This document shows positions 34,238-42,115 of a stretch of DNA of 64,000 bases, one piece after another. The DNA comes from Chryseobacterium rhizoplanae. Its GTDB lineage: Bacteria > Bacteroidota > Bacteroidia > Flavobacteriales > Weeksellaceae. Both the position numbers and the translations under genes were made by a program. The stretch is taken from assembly GCF_900182655.1 (NCBI RefSeq), contig NZ_FXTC01000013.1:1-64000 (forward strand). Reading direction: 5' to 3'. Position 1 is the stretch's first letter. Each line of letters opens with the position of its first letter. Under the pieces are notes generated by a model that saw only the letters and a program-made list of their open reading frames with translations, ran no database searches and had not been told where the DNA came from.

Positions 34238-34354
34238 AAAGCTGAACCAGCTATGCCAAATGGATGGTGGAATGCCAGGAATAATGTAACAACGTGTCGT
34301 TGAAATAAATTAATATATTAACCGTTCTGCTTTTGTAGAACGGTTTTTTGTTTG
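34238..34354 (+). repeat. Decayed copy of the groEL 3' end with terminator (copy A)
   Basis: It corresponds to groEL bases from about 33460 to 33576. Over the 48 bases from GCTGAACCAG to the stop I count about three changes (one inserted A, which shifts the frame, and two substitutions). The sequence after the stop, ATTAATATA(T/C)TAACCGTTCT, and the T6 terminator are also retained. It encodes the KSAEPAMP end of GroEL until the frameshift. Confidence 0.9.
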
Positions 34355-34391
34355 TAAGGTGTAAGTTTTTTAGCAAACGTAGCTGGATTGA

Positions 34392-34426
34392 TATCCTTGT
34401 CAAGGTTTAAAACCTTTACAAGGATA
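34392..34426. repeat. 35-base near-perfect palindrome
   Basis: TATCCTTGT (34392-34400) pairs with ACAAGGATA (34418-34426), and AAGGTTT pairs with AAACCTT inside, with one mismatched pair. No T tract follows directly, so a terminator role is uncertain. It stands 37 bases after groEL-tail copy A and may be a repeat-element end or a recombination scar. Confidence 0.6.
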
Positions 34427-34429
34427 CGT

Positions 34430-34700
34430 ACATATAGAAAAATAGTTGCATCACATAGTATTGCCAAAAATGTCTCCTGAACTCATCATTTGAGGCTCCA
34501 GATATCCCGGCCAAGGTTTTGAAACGCTATTTGGCGTTCTTAAATACGCCTTTGAGATCTTCAGCTTCTCCCGATAGGTTTACAATACCAAATTTCTGAT
34601 CAGTGAACCCCAACAGATGGGTTTTATATAGCTCCGGATGGTTTTAGAACCACAAAAGAATATTCTGGAACTGGATAAGAAGGGTTAAAATAAAAAGAAA
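34430..34700 (-). other. Noncoding stretch, possible gene relic on the minus strand
   Basis: No intact frame is present. One minus-strand frame reads protein-like for about 60 codons (KTHLLGFTDQKFGIVNLSGE and, after a stop, KTLAGISGASNDEFRRHF), so this may be a dead cargo gene of the second unit. I could not recognise the family. Base composition is less AT-rich than in the adjacent accessory genes. Confidence 0.3.
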
Positions 34701-34701
34701 G

Positions 34702-34763
34702 AGTGCACGTGGCAAATTAATATACTAATCGTTCTACTTTTGTAGAACAGTTTTGTGTTAAAT
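34702..34763 (+). repeat. Decayed groEL 3' untranslated region with terminator (copy B)
   Basis: From GGCAAATTAATATACTAA onwards it matches groEL bases from about 33525 to 33580, including CGTTCTACTTTTGT and the terminator (AGAACAGTTTTGTG, damaged). The coding part of the tail is absent in this copy. Confidence 0.85.
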
Positions 34764-34833
34764 ACGATTTCCCATAAGGAAGTGCTCATAAAATATTTTA
34801 ATTTAGGAAAATGTAATTAAAACAACAAATAAT

Positions 34834-35253
34834 ATGTATAAACTAAACACACAATTTAAATCATTCAAATTTGACGACACAATTCAGCATGGATCATTTA
34901 ATATTACTTGGTATAAGCTAGAAGAAGGTAATGATGATGAATATGGTAAAGGACTAACTAATGAAGAATTAAATCAGCTTCAAAATTTTATATCTAATAA
35001 CCCAAATAACTTTCCGGGAGATAAAAACTACCATATTTGTAGTGAAGAAGATTCTCCATATTGTAGTATGATGTCGATGATTCCTTCTCAAAAACTAAAT
35101 TTCCCATTAAATATTATCATTCGAAAAGAAGCAAAATTAGATAAAAATGGGAGTATTTTCACATGTATGGATGTACTTTTAACTGATCAAAATGGAAAAG
35201 ATACCCATAATTATAACTTAGATTTTGATATTATAGGTGAAATTAATCGGTAA
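34834..35253 (+). CDS. Cytoplasmic protein of unknown function in the groEL-tail mosaic
   Basis: I do not recognise a family. The 139-residue protein has no signal peptide or membrane segment. It is acidic, with an N-terminal beta part (FKSFKFDDTIQHGSFNITWYKLEE), a short helix (TNEELNQLQNFISNN), a middle with three cysteines (ICSEEDSPYCSMM and TCMDV) and a C-terminal strand pair. AT-rich codon use differs from groEL. It occupies the third unit, between groEL-tail copies B and C. It could be an immunity-like or antitoxin-like small protein, but nothing in the sequence proves that. Confidence 0.55.
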   Translation: MYKLNTQFKSFKFDDTIQHGSFNITWYKLEEGNDDEYGKGLTNEELNQLQNFISNNPNNFPGDKNYHICSEEDSPYCSMMSMIPSQKLNFPLNIIIRKEAKLDKNGSIFTCMDVLLTDQNGKDTHNYNLDFDIIGEINR

Positions 35254-35290
35254 TATACAAAGTTATAATTTTTTTGACACTGTTTTATAG

Positions 35291-35412
35291 ATTGCTACAA
35301 CTGAGCATGTAATCATTGAAGTGAAGAGTGTTGAACCAGAGATGCCAATAGATACTGGAATTTCAGGAATGTTGTAACAGTGTATTACTGAAATAATTTA
35401 ATATATTAACTA
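35291..35412 (+). repeat. Decayed copy of the groEL 3' end (copy C)
   Basis: It reads in frame for 28 codons as ATTEHVIIEVKSVEPEMP... and ends ISGML plus TAA, against TTECVITEVKSAEPAMP... and MPGMM in GroEL. Over 51 bases before and including the stop I count about 11 differences, so it is older or from a more distant source than copy A. The post-stop sequence AATTTAATATATTAAC is also retained, but the terminator is lost. Confidence 0.9.
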
Positions 35413-35554
35413 TTTGAAAATAGAGAAAATTCAGTTAACCTAAAACTCTTATTACATTTCAAGTCCTTATTTTTTTGTAAGTTAGCAAAAATGGAATGTT
35501 TGTTCTTATAATTCATTTTTTCATTTAATATAAACAGTAATTTCATTAGTAGAA

Positions 35555-36811
35555 ATGGATAAATTTTTAACCAAGGATGTATTTGGGATACAAAGAGATA
35601 TCCCATTAAATTATATAGAAAGAGAGGCAGATAAGGTATTTATAGATTCTTTAGATAGAAGACATCATGTTGTTATATTCGGAAGTTCTAAACAAGGGAA
35701 AACATGTTTACGAAAAAGAAATCTAAATGATAAAGATTATATCACAGTTCATTGCGATAATAAAATGGATCTATATAATTTAAATATTACTATTCTAAAA
35801 CAAGCAGGTTTTACAGTTCAAGTTTCCGAAAGGAAAACAATAAATGGAAAAGCAAAGGTAAAAGTTGGTTTCGGTTGGAATTTATTTGGTAAAGCCGACT
35901 TTGAAAGTGAAGTAGAGGGAGAAAAGGGTAATGAGAAAGAATATAAGCCACTTGAATTAGATCCAGAAGATGTAAATGATATAATTGATGCTTTAAAAAG
36001 TCTAGATTTTCAAAAATATATCGTTATAGAAGATTTTCACTATTTAAAAGATGAAACCCAAGTTGATTTTGCAATTGAATTAAAAGCATTTCACGAAAAC
36101 TCTGATCTCACATTTATTATAGTAGGTGTTTGGTTAGAAGAAAACAGACTAATAGCATTAAATGGAGATTTGTCTGGAAGAATTAAATCTGTAAATGCAG
36201 ATGAGTGGACAGATGAAAATCTTGAAGAATTAATTAGAACTGGAGAATCTTTATTGAATATACAAATTCCCGATGAAGCAAAAAAACACTTAATAGAAAA
36301 AAGCTTAAATAATGTTTATATAGTTCAAGAAGTTTGTTATGAGCTATGCATAGCAAATAAATTAATAGAACAAACAGATTCAATTCAAATATTGAATTGT
36401 GATGATTTAGATATTTTATTATCAAAAGTAATTTCACAACATTCAGGTAGATATTATAATCTGATTACTAATATATCAGAAGGTTTTCAAGTTACTGAAC
36501 TTGAAATGCATAAATGGATTATGTATGCAATATTAAAAGCTGAAGTTGAAAAACTTGAAAATGGTTTAAAAAGAAGTGAAATCAACACACTTTTACAACA
36601 AGAACACCCAAGAAAACATTTATTAAATCCTGGGAATTTAACACAAGCTTTGAAATCAATTGCTTCATTGCAGGTTAAGAAAAATACTATTCCAATAATT
36701 ATAGACTATGATAACAGTAATTTAAAACTTAGTATTGTCGATAAAGGGTTTATAATTTGGTTATCTGATCAGAATAGAGAAGAGCTTATTCAAGAATTGG
36801 GTGTAAATTAA
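35555..36811 (+). CDS. P-loop ATPase (AAA/STAND-like), last gene of the groEL-tail mosaic
   Basis: This 418-residue protein has a Walker A motif GSSKQGKT at residues 43-50 and a Walker B strand YIVIEDFH at 155-162, then a sensor-like GRIKSV near 208-213, a helical region and a C-terminal stretch compatible with a winged-helix fold. The arrangement resembles ORC/Cdc6-like and STAND ATPases, which include defence and signalling proteins. No separate effector domain is visible; an inserted Gly/Lys-rich segment (about 95-125) follows the first strands. Codon use is strongly AT-rich. It is a candidate defence gene by location and class only. Confidence 0.7.
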   Translation: MDKFLTKDVFGIQRDIPLNYIEREADKVFIDSLDRRHHVVIFGSSKQGKTCLRKRNLNDKDYITVHCDNKMDLYNLNITILKQAGFTVQVSERKTINGKAKVKVGFGWNLFGKADFESEVEGEKGNEKEYKPLELDPEDVNDIIDALKSLDFQKYIVIEDFHYLKDETQVDFAIELKAFHENSDLTFIIVGVWLEENRLIALNGDLSGRIKSVNADEWTDENLEELIRTGESLLNIQIPDEAKKHLIEKSLNNVYIVQEVCYELCIANKLIEQTDSIQILNCDDLDILLSKVISQHSGRYYNLITNISEGFQVTELEMHKWIMYAILKAEVEKLENGLKRSEINTLLQQEHPRKHLLNPGNLTQALKSIASLQVKKNTIPIIIDYDNSNLKLSIVDKGFIIWLSDQNREELIQELGVN

Positions 36812-36872
36812 AATATTGCGCTTAGCACAGGCTCCCGACTTTTCGCCAATAAAATAAAACCAATCTATTATA

Positions 36873-36910
36873 AAATAAACTCCGAAGTCTGAAGACTTCG
36901 GAGTTTATTT
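36873..36910. terminator. Strong terminator after the ATPase gene
   Basis: This is an 18-bp perfect stem (36873-36890 with 36893-36910), arms beginning AAATAAACTCCGAAG and ending in TTTATTT, with a 2-base centre. It works in both directions and marks the end of the mosaic. Confidence 0.88.
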
Positions 36911-36941
36911 TATATTCTAATTAAGTACAAATCTAGAATTT

Positions 36942-37175
36942 CTAATCTATTTTAAAATCCAATAAATCCTTAGGCAATACATTTAGACCTCTGGCCAAAT
37001 CAATTAACGTAGTAAATGCAAAGTTTCTTTTTCCATTTTCTATATCGCTTACTGTACCTTTAGTAATTTTGGAACTATTTAGAACAACATCATCTTGAGT
37101 AAGTCAAGATTTAAGTCTTAAATCTTTAATGTGTTCTCCAAATCTTTTTAGTATTTCATCTTGTAAAACGTCCAT
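36942..37175 (-). pseudogene. XRE-family helix-turn-helix regulator, interrupted by one stop codon
   Basis: The 78-codon frame begins MDVLQDEILKRFGEHIKDLRLKS and continues LTQDDVVLNSSKITKGTVSDIENGKRN... to LLDFKID. The TGA at codon 24 (37104-37106) lies exactly where XRE proteins usually have Gly in ...KGLTQ, so a single G-to-T change from GGA explains it. Reading frame and length are otherwise intact, which implies a recent loss or a sequencing error. XRE proteins of this size are often antitoxins or phage-type repressors, and its place at the edge of the accessory block fits such an origin. Confidence 0.75.
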
Positions 37176-37353
37176 TTAAAGGGGTAGCTGCACTTGATAG
37201 TGTAATACAGAACGTGAGTGAAATGGCTAAAAGCAATTTTAAAAAATTCTCTTCAACTTTTTCCTATCTTTAAACCACGAATATTCTATTAAAGTTCGGT
37301 ACTGAAAATAAGCCCGAATCATTTAAAGAAAATAAACACTAAACCCGGTACCA

Positions 37354-38526
37354 TTGAAAACAAAATTATTATTCCTTTCATTTTTGGGCTCATTACTCAC
37401 CCAGGCACAAACGCTTAATTTTAAAAGTCTGGCCAATATGTCTGTAGGCAGAGGTGCCATAACCAGTGTAATAGTGAATGATAATATATATGTGAGCAAT
37501 GGATATCTGGAAAACAGCGGTAACGCCAATTATATTGAAAGATATAATATTACGGATAACAAATGGAGTGTTTTCAACTCTTCTCTGCTTTCCAAAAAAT
37601 TTGCTAACTCGGAAACTTACAATAATAAAATTTACATTTTTAATGGCTGGGGAAATAGCCATCTTGAAATTGTAGACCTTGAAACGAATAAAATAACGAA
37701 AGGGGCTGTTAATCGTTCCTACACAGGAAATGCGGGTTCTGCCATCTATAACGGCAAAATATATGTATTCGGTGGCAGCGGACTAAACGGTGCTGCAACC
37801 ACTAAATTTTCTAATAGATTTCAATATTATGATATTGCTTCCGATACCTGGCATCCATTACCCGATATGCCCACAGCCAGAGAAACAAAGGGCAAAATTG
37901 TGAATGATAAGCTGTATGTCATTGGTGGTTTCAACGGTACTTCATCCCGACTGATCAATGTTTACGACCTCAATACTGATCGCTGGACCGATCAGTTTAC
38001 GATGCCCGCCGGGATATCCGGACATTCATTAGCAGTATCTGGTAATAAGATTTTTATTGCAGGAGGGTATAATAATCAGACTTTTCTGGCCTATTTTGAT
38101 ACTGCAACCAATAAGTTCCATCAGTTATCATCCAATATGATTCCCAGAAGACACGCTGCCGCAGAAGTATACAACAATAAACTATATATCATCGGTGGAA
38201 GCACAACCTCTGTAACTAAATCAGCTATTAAAAGCATCCAGGTAGCAGATATCAGCGAAAGCGTACTCGCAAATACAACCAATGAGGACCGAATATTGGA
38301 AACAAAAGTCTATACCAATGCATCCAAAGATGGTTTTATCATCAGCAATAAAAATAACAGCAATCAGTTTGAATATACGGTTTACTCCACAGGTGGAGAG
38401 GTGGTCAGCAGAGGCTTTGCCTATTATAATAAAACGATAGATCTATCCAGAGTACGACCAGGGAATTACATTTTTAGTTTTAAAAATGAGAAAGGGGTTC
38501 TGCAGCAGATTAGAATTTTCAGATAA
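37354..38526 (+). CDS. Secreted kelch-repeat beta-propeller protein with type IX sorting domain
   Basis: This is a predicted secreted protein of 390 residues. The start is a TTG at 37354, because the signal peptide (KTKLLFLSFLGSLLTQAQ) begins there and no in-frame ATG lies nearby upstream. Five or six kelch-type blades follow, with recurrent GG-containing motifs such as YVFGGSGLNGA, YVIGGFNGTS, FIAGGYNNQ and YIIGGSTTS. The last ~75 residues (KVYTNASKDGFIISN to LQQIRIFR) match a type A type IX secretion C-terminal domain. Its surface role and ligand are not predictable. Confidence 0.82.
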   Translation: MKTKLLFLSFLGSLLTQAQTLNFKSLANMSVGRGAITSVIVNDNIYVSNGYLENSGNANYIERYNITDNKWSVFNSSLLSKKFANSETYNNKIYIFNGWGNSHLEIVDLETNKITKGAVNRSYTGNAGSAIYNGKIYVFGGSGLNGAATTKFSNRFQYYDIASDTWHPLPDMPTARETKGKIVNDKLYVIGGFNGTSSRLINVYDLNTDRWTDQFTMPAGISGHSLAVSGNKIFIAGGYNNQTFLAYFDTATNKFHQLSSNMIPRRHAAAEVYNNKLYIIGGSTTSVTKSAIKSIQVADISESVLANTTNEDRILETKVYTNASKDGFIISNKNNSNQFEYTVYSTGGEVVSRGFAYYNKTIDLSRVRPGNYIFSFKNEKGVLQQIRIFR

Positions 38527-38588
38527 TAATTACTTACAATCATCTAGTAAAAAATACAATGATTAAATCAATTTAAATTTTAATATAA

Positions 38589-38981
38589 ATGATGAAAAAT
38601 ATTAGAGATTTAATTCCAAAAAATAAAGGTGATTTGTCTACCGCTGAAAAACTAACAAACTATTCCTACGAAGAACTCAAAGAAATTATTCCGAATTTAC
38701 TTGAATGGCTGCAAGATATGAACTGGCCGGTTGCAAAACCTGTTTCAGAATATTTAGAAAGTATTAATGATAAAATTACAACAGAGTTACTTTCAATTAT
38801 AAAAAGGAACGATGATGAAGTATGGAAATATTGGATTATCACTATTTTTGGTCCCATCACTCAAAGTCCTATTATCAAAAATGAAATCATTCGGATTGCT
38901 ACTTCTCCAAAAAAAAATGAGATAATTGAAGAAGTAGACGAAGTTGCGAAAGGAATTGTGAATAGTAGAAATTGGAAATAA
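38589..38981 (+). CDS. DUF5071-family protein
   Basis: This cytoplasmic protein of 130 residues carries the DUF5071 signature LLEWLQDMNWPVAKPVSEYL (about residues 37-56) preceded by an IRDLIPKNKGDL start. The family consists of small helical proteins of unknown role, often found among immunity-like or accessory gene clusters. It is a single gene with no partner overlap. An ATG at 38592 could also be the start. Confidence 0.8.
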   Translation: MMKNIRDLIPKNKGDLSTAEKLTNYSYEELKEIIPNLLEWLQDMNWPVAKPVSEYLESINDKITTELLSIIKRNDDEVWKYWIITIFGPITQSPIIKNEIIRIATSPKKNEIIEEVDEVAKGIVNSRNWK

Positions 38982-38991
38982 AAACGGCTGA

Positions 38992-39105
38992 TGCCCAACT
39001 CTACAGAGTCTAAAGCAGTTTAATAATTTTTTGAAAATAATAGGTGATTACCTGATTGAAAACGATCTGATCCCTGAAGAGTTGAAACAAAAAACATCCA
39101 AATGA
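38992..39105 (+). pseudogene. 3' remnant of an unknown gene, overlapping the next start codon
   Basis: An open frame without an ATG reads LQSLKQFNNFLKIIGDYLIE and continues to PEELKQKTSK, stopping at a TGA that overlaps the ATG at 39102 (ATGA). A 4-base overlap is typical of translational coupling, so this looks like the last piece of a gene once cotranscribed with the next one. I cannot name its family. Confidence 0.4.
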
Positions 39106-39668
39106 TCATCGAAAACAAAGGAATCAAAACAGATAAATTTTACGTTCCCCCATTTACACTCAATGAAGGGGAAATTATTATTATAAATCTTTTCAACGGA
39201 CCATACTTTCACGAAACGGAAATGTTTCTTAAGGATCTATTTTGTGGTAAGACACCCCATGAAAATGTTATCATCCACAAAAAAATGACTTTTGTTGAAC
39301 ATTTCAGAGAATCGAAGTTTAGAGATATTTTTTATCCTATGACTGTTGGAGAATATTTAAAGAAAAATGCAAATCCTGCTAGTCCTTATTCCGAAAAAAT
39401 TTATGAGACGGAATGGATTAATAAAAAAATAAAAGTAAATACCCTTGCAGGTAACCCCAGACGTTTATTAACCTTATATTCAACGCTTACAAAAACGCAG
39501 AATATTGTTTTTGATTTGGTAGGACAAGACCCTATGGGAGCTCAAGAAGCTTATAAAATAGTAAAAGAAGTCGTGAAAAATGGAGGTTCAGCAATTTTAC
39601 TCGATGGATATGATGATATGAAAAACGACTGTACAAAATATATTGAACTGCAATGGAAACAAGCATAA
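39102..39668 (+). CDS. Unknown protein resembling a P-loop-less ABC ATPase fold
   Basis: This is a cytoplasmic 188-residue protein of unknown function. The layout, with GEIIIINLFNGPYF near the start, KVNTLAGNPRRLLTLYSTLTKTQNIVFDLVGQDPMGAQEAYKIV in the middle and SAILLDGYDDMK near the end, resembles an ABC-type ATPase in which the P-loop has been lost but the helix-strand pattern around the signature and Walker B region persists. It would then not hydrolyse ATP. The fold similarity is only a visual impression. It is followed at once by the DUF2461 gene, which starts 17 bases after its stop. Confidence 0.55.
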   Translation: MIIENKGIKTDKFYVPPFTLNEGEIIIINLFNGPYFHETEMFLKDLFCGKTPHENVIIHKKMTFVEHFRESKFRDIFYPMTVGEYLKKNANPASPYSEKIYETEWINKKIKVNTLAGNPRRLLTLYSTLTKTQNIVFDLVGQDPMGAQEAYKIVKEVVKNGGSAILLDGYDDMKNDCTKYIELQWKQA

Positions 39669-39685
39669 CCTCTCTAAATAACAAC

Positions 39686-40345
39686 ATGAAAAAAGCATTT
39701 GAATTTCTCACCCATTTAAAAGAAAACAACAATCGTGAATGGTTTGCCAAACACAAATCCGAATATGATGGTATTGTAAAAGAAAACAAAATTCTTTTTA
39801 CTCAGATCTATCATGAACTTCAGGAGCATGATCAGCTCAAAGGAATTCATATTTTCAGGATTTATAATGACGTCCGTTTTTCCAAAGACAAGACACCGTA
39901 TAAAACCAATTTCGGTGTGGGATATTCCCGTTCGAAGCCAATGTTAAGAGGTGGATATTATATTCAGATTGAACCGGGTAACAGCTTTGTTGGAGGTGGC
40001 TTTTGGGGTCCGGAAGCCAAAGATTTACTTCGTATCCGTAAAGAATTTGAAATCAGCAGTACAGAAATCGAAAAGATTATTTCAGATAAAACCTTCACTA
40101 AATATTTTGGTGAACTAAAAGGAGATTCTGTAAAAACAGCTCCGCGAGGTTTTGATAAAAATCATCCGGCTATAGATTTAATCAGGAAGAAGCAATTTCT
40201 GGTCATGCGAAAATTTACCGATAAGGAAGTCTTATCTGACAGTTTTCAAAAAGAAGCCCTTCTCACCTTGTTGGCTATGCGTCCTTTTTTCGATTATATG
40301 AGTGAAATTCTGACAACAGATTTGAATGGAGAGCCCTTGTTCTAA
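39686..40345 (+). CDS. DUF2461-family protein
   Basis: This 219-residue cytoplasmic protein has the DUF2461 signature: FEFLTHLKENNNREWFAKHKSEYD at the start, RIYNDVRFSKDKTPYKTNFG (about 62-81), and GGGFWGPEAKDLLRIRKE. I use the ATG at 39686, directly before the domain. An in-frame ATG at 39653 would overlap the previous gene and add 11 unconserved residues. The family is widespread in Bacteroidota with no established function, although conserved basic and aromatic residues suggest an enzyme or nucleic-acid-related role. Confidence 0.88.
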   Translation: MKKAFEFLTHLKENNNREWFAKHKSEYDGIVKENKILFTQIYHELQEHDQLKGIHIFRIYNDVRFSKDKTPYKTNFGVGYSRSKPMLRGGYYIQIEPGNSFVGGGFWGPEAKDLLRIRKEFEISSTEIEKIISDKTFTKYFGELKGDSVKTAPRGFDKNHPAIDLIRKKQFLVMRKFTDKEVLSDSFQKEALLTLLAMRPFFDYMSEILTTDLNGEPLF

Positions 40346-40384
40346 AATTCAGTTATCATCTATTTTTTAAAAACTAAAAACCCC

Positions 40385-40960
40385 ATGAAACTTCTCCTCC
40401 TATTATCTTTTTGTGTATTGATCTCAGCATGCCATTCATCAAATAAAGCTGCAACGATCAATCCAAAACATACATTTGAATTTGTTAAAGTGACAGATTC
40501 AACGTCTTTTATACGTTGGACTAACGGAAAAAGAACATTCAAATCTTCCACGTCTGTTAGTAACCATTATCTGGATGGGAAAACATCTTTACAATGGAGC
40601 AATGATGACTATATGTGTCTGAGACATCCCAATGGAAGCGATACATGGACAGATTTAATTTTACCATTTACTAATAATGAAGTCAAATTCTATGAAAACA
40701 CATTGGCCTATGATAAAATAAATGGTATTGTTATCTATGAAACAGATTCTCTCCCTTACAAATTAATTGCTGAAAATATTCCGGGAAAAGAAAAACAGTT
40801 CCTGGGAGAAAACTGGAAAAATTGCTCAAGCCTTTTTCCTCATTATTGTATTGACAGTATACATATTGAAAATAAAGAGCTTTATGTAGATTGGGTGACC
40901 CCTAACAAAATCGACAATCCCAATACAACGGAAGTGCAAAAAATTAAACTGAAGCTTTAA
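40385..40960 (+). CDS. Lipoprotein of unknown function
   Basis: This predicted lipoprotein of 191 residues has signal peptide MKLLLLLSFCVLISAC (lipobox ISAC, Cys16) followed by HSSNKA. The mature part is beta-rich with many aromatic residues (FIRWTNGKRTFKS, SLQWSNDDYMCLRHPNGSDTWTD), suggesting a beta-propeller blade or jelly-roll fragment. It is the first of four exported genes in a row (40385-43382), all without recognised domains. No enzyme signature is seen. Confidence 0.65.
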   Translation: MKLLLLLSFCVLISACHSSNKAATINPKHTFEFVKVTDSTSFIRWTNGKRTFKSSTSVSNHYLDGKTSLQWSNDDYMCLRHPNGSDTWTDLILPFTNNEVKFYENTLAYDKINGIVIYETDSLPYKLIAENIPGKEKQFLGENWKNCSSLFPHYCIDSIHIENKELYVDWVTPNKIDNPNTTEVQKIKLKL

Positions 40961-41099
40961 ACAGTAACCCGCCATGAAAAATATCGCCTCATTCATTTAG
41001 AAGCCATTCAGACCTTGCTGTTTACAAAATAGTATTTGGGGTACAGAAAAAATTCCGAATTCTAATTTTTTGTATTTTATATCCAACTAAAAATAATCC

Positions 41100-42068
41100 A
41101 TGAAAATAAAATTTATCCTGCTTCTTCTATTCATCATCAACACTGTAACAGCACAAATCAAAGAGAAAATAACCATTCCCAATGGAGTTGTTTATAATTA
41201 TGCTGATGATAAACTAAATGAAAAAGCAAAAAAATTGCTTACTGAAAGTCTGACGAATACAACCAATGATAACCTGTTGGGAAATAATTTAATCATAGGA
41301 CCCACGCTTTGGAAAAGATTTAAAAATATTGAAAGCTTAAAAGCGATACCTGACAGTTTGATCTTTCATATTGACGATATAGAAGTAGAGGGAAAAATGT
41401 CCAAAAATTTGAAGGATTCCAAAAAGATTTGGGATGAAGTAAAAAAGGGAATTTCCGGGAATTATCAGATACGAAAAGCCAATGAAGACGAATTAAAATA
41501 TTACTGGTCAACCATTTCATTTGATATTGAAGAACCTTTGTTTGTGCTGCAAACCGAAGACCATCTGTATATTTTAAATTTTCTAAAAAAAGAAATGAAG
41601 TTATTCTGGCTGGATGAGTTTCCCAATAAAAATGCCTATAACAATCCAATTGACAAAGGAACATACAAAACAGAAGGAACGATCAAGACTTATAAAAATG
41701 GAAATGAAGTTTATATTACTGATAAAGGAAACAAAGAAACCAAACTCGAGAAAGTAATATTTTTGACTAGTGATCCGGAATTACAGAAAAATTCGTCTGT
41801 AGAAGATCTTCAGTCAGTTTTTGAAAAAACCAACAAAATTTTTGAACGTTTATTTAAAAACTCTAAACGGGAAGGAAAAATAATGGTTCAATTTGAATTG
41901 GGAGAAAAGAAAAACGAAATTCAATTTGCCGTTAAGGATGATCTGGATTTAGAACTCATGAAAGAATTTGAAAAACAGGTTAACGAAGAAAAATATCCGT
42001 ATACAAAGAAAGACACTATAAAGTTTCAGCTGATTTATAAAGTCAATTCTTACAATGATACCGAATAA
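41100..42068 (+). CDS. Exported protein of unknown function
   Basis: This 322-residue protein has a signal peptide (about residues 1-19, ending VTAQ) and no lipobox. The mature part is lysine-rich, with a helix-rich start (DDKLNEKAKKLLTESLTN), a central beta section (LYILNFLKKEMKLFWLDEF) and a C-terminal domain with alternating charged strands (MVQFELGEKKNEIQFAVKDD). I recognise no family. It shares the run of small exported genes with its neighbours and probably acts in the periplasm. Confidence 0.6.
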   Translation: MKIKFILLLLFIINTVTAQIKEKITIPNGVVYNYADDKLNEKAKKLLTESLTNTTNDNLLGNNLIIGPTLWKRFKNIESLKAIPDSLIFHIDDIEVEGKMSKNLKDSKKIWDEVKKGISGNYQIRKANEDELKYYWSTISFDIEEPLFVLQTEDHLYILNFLKKEMKLFWLDEFPNKNAYNNPIDKGTYKTEGTIKTYKNGNEVYITDKGNKETKLEKVIFLTSDPELQKNSSVEDLQSVFEKTNKIFERLFKNSKREGKIMVQFELGEKKNEIQFAVKDDLDLELMKEFEKQVNEEKYPYTKKDTIKFQLIYKVNSYNDTE

Positions 42069-42115
42069 GTCTTCCGTTTTTGTAATTTAGCTGCTGAAAA
42101 ACTAATATAAAATTC

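Larger units (their letters stand above)
36812..37353. other. Intergenic region with terminator, broken HTH gene and leader of the kelch gene
   Basis: Besides the terminator at 36873-36910 and the pseudogene at 36942-37175, the rest (37176-37353) holds no frame of note. A TATCTTTA box (37265-37272), one base off consensus, may drive the kelch gene. Confidence 0.5.
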
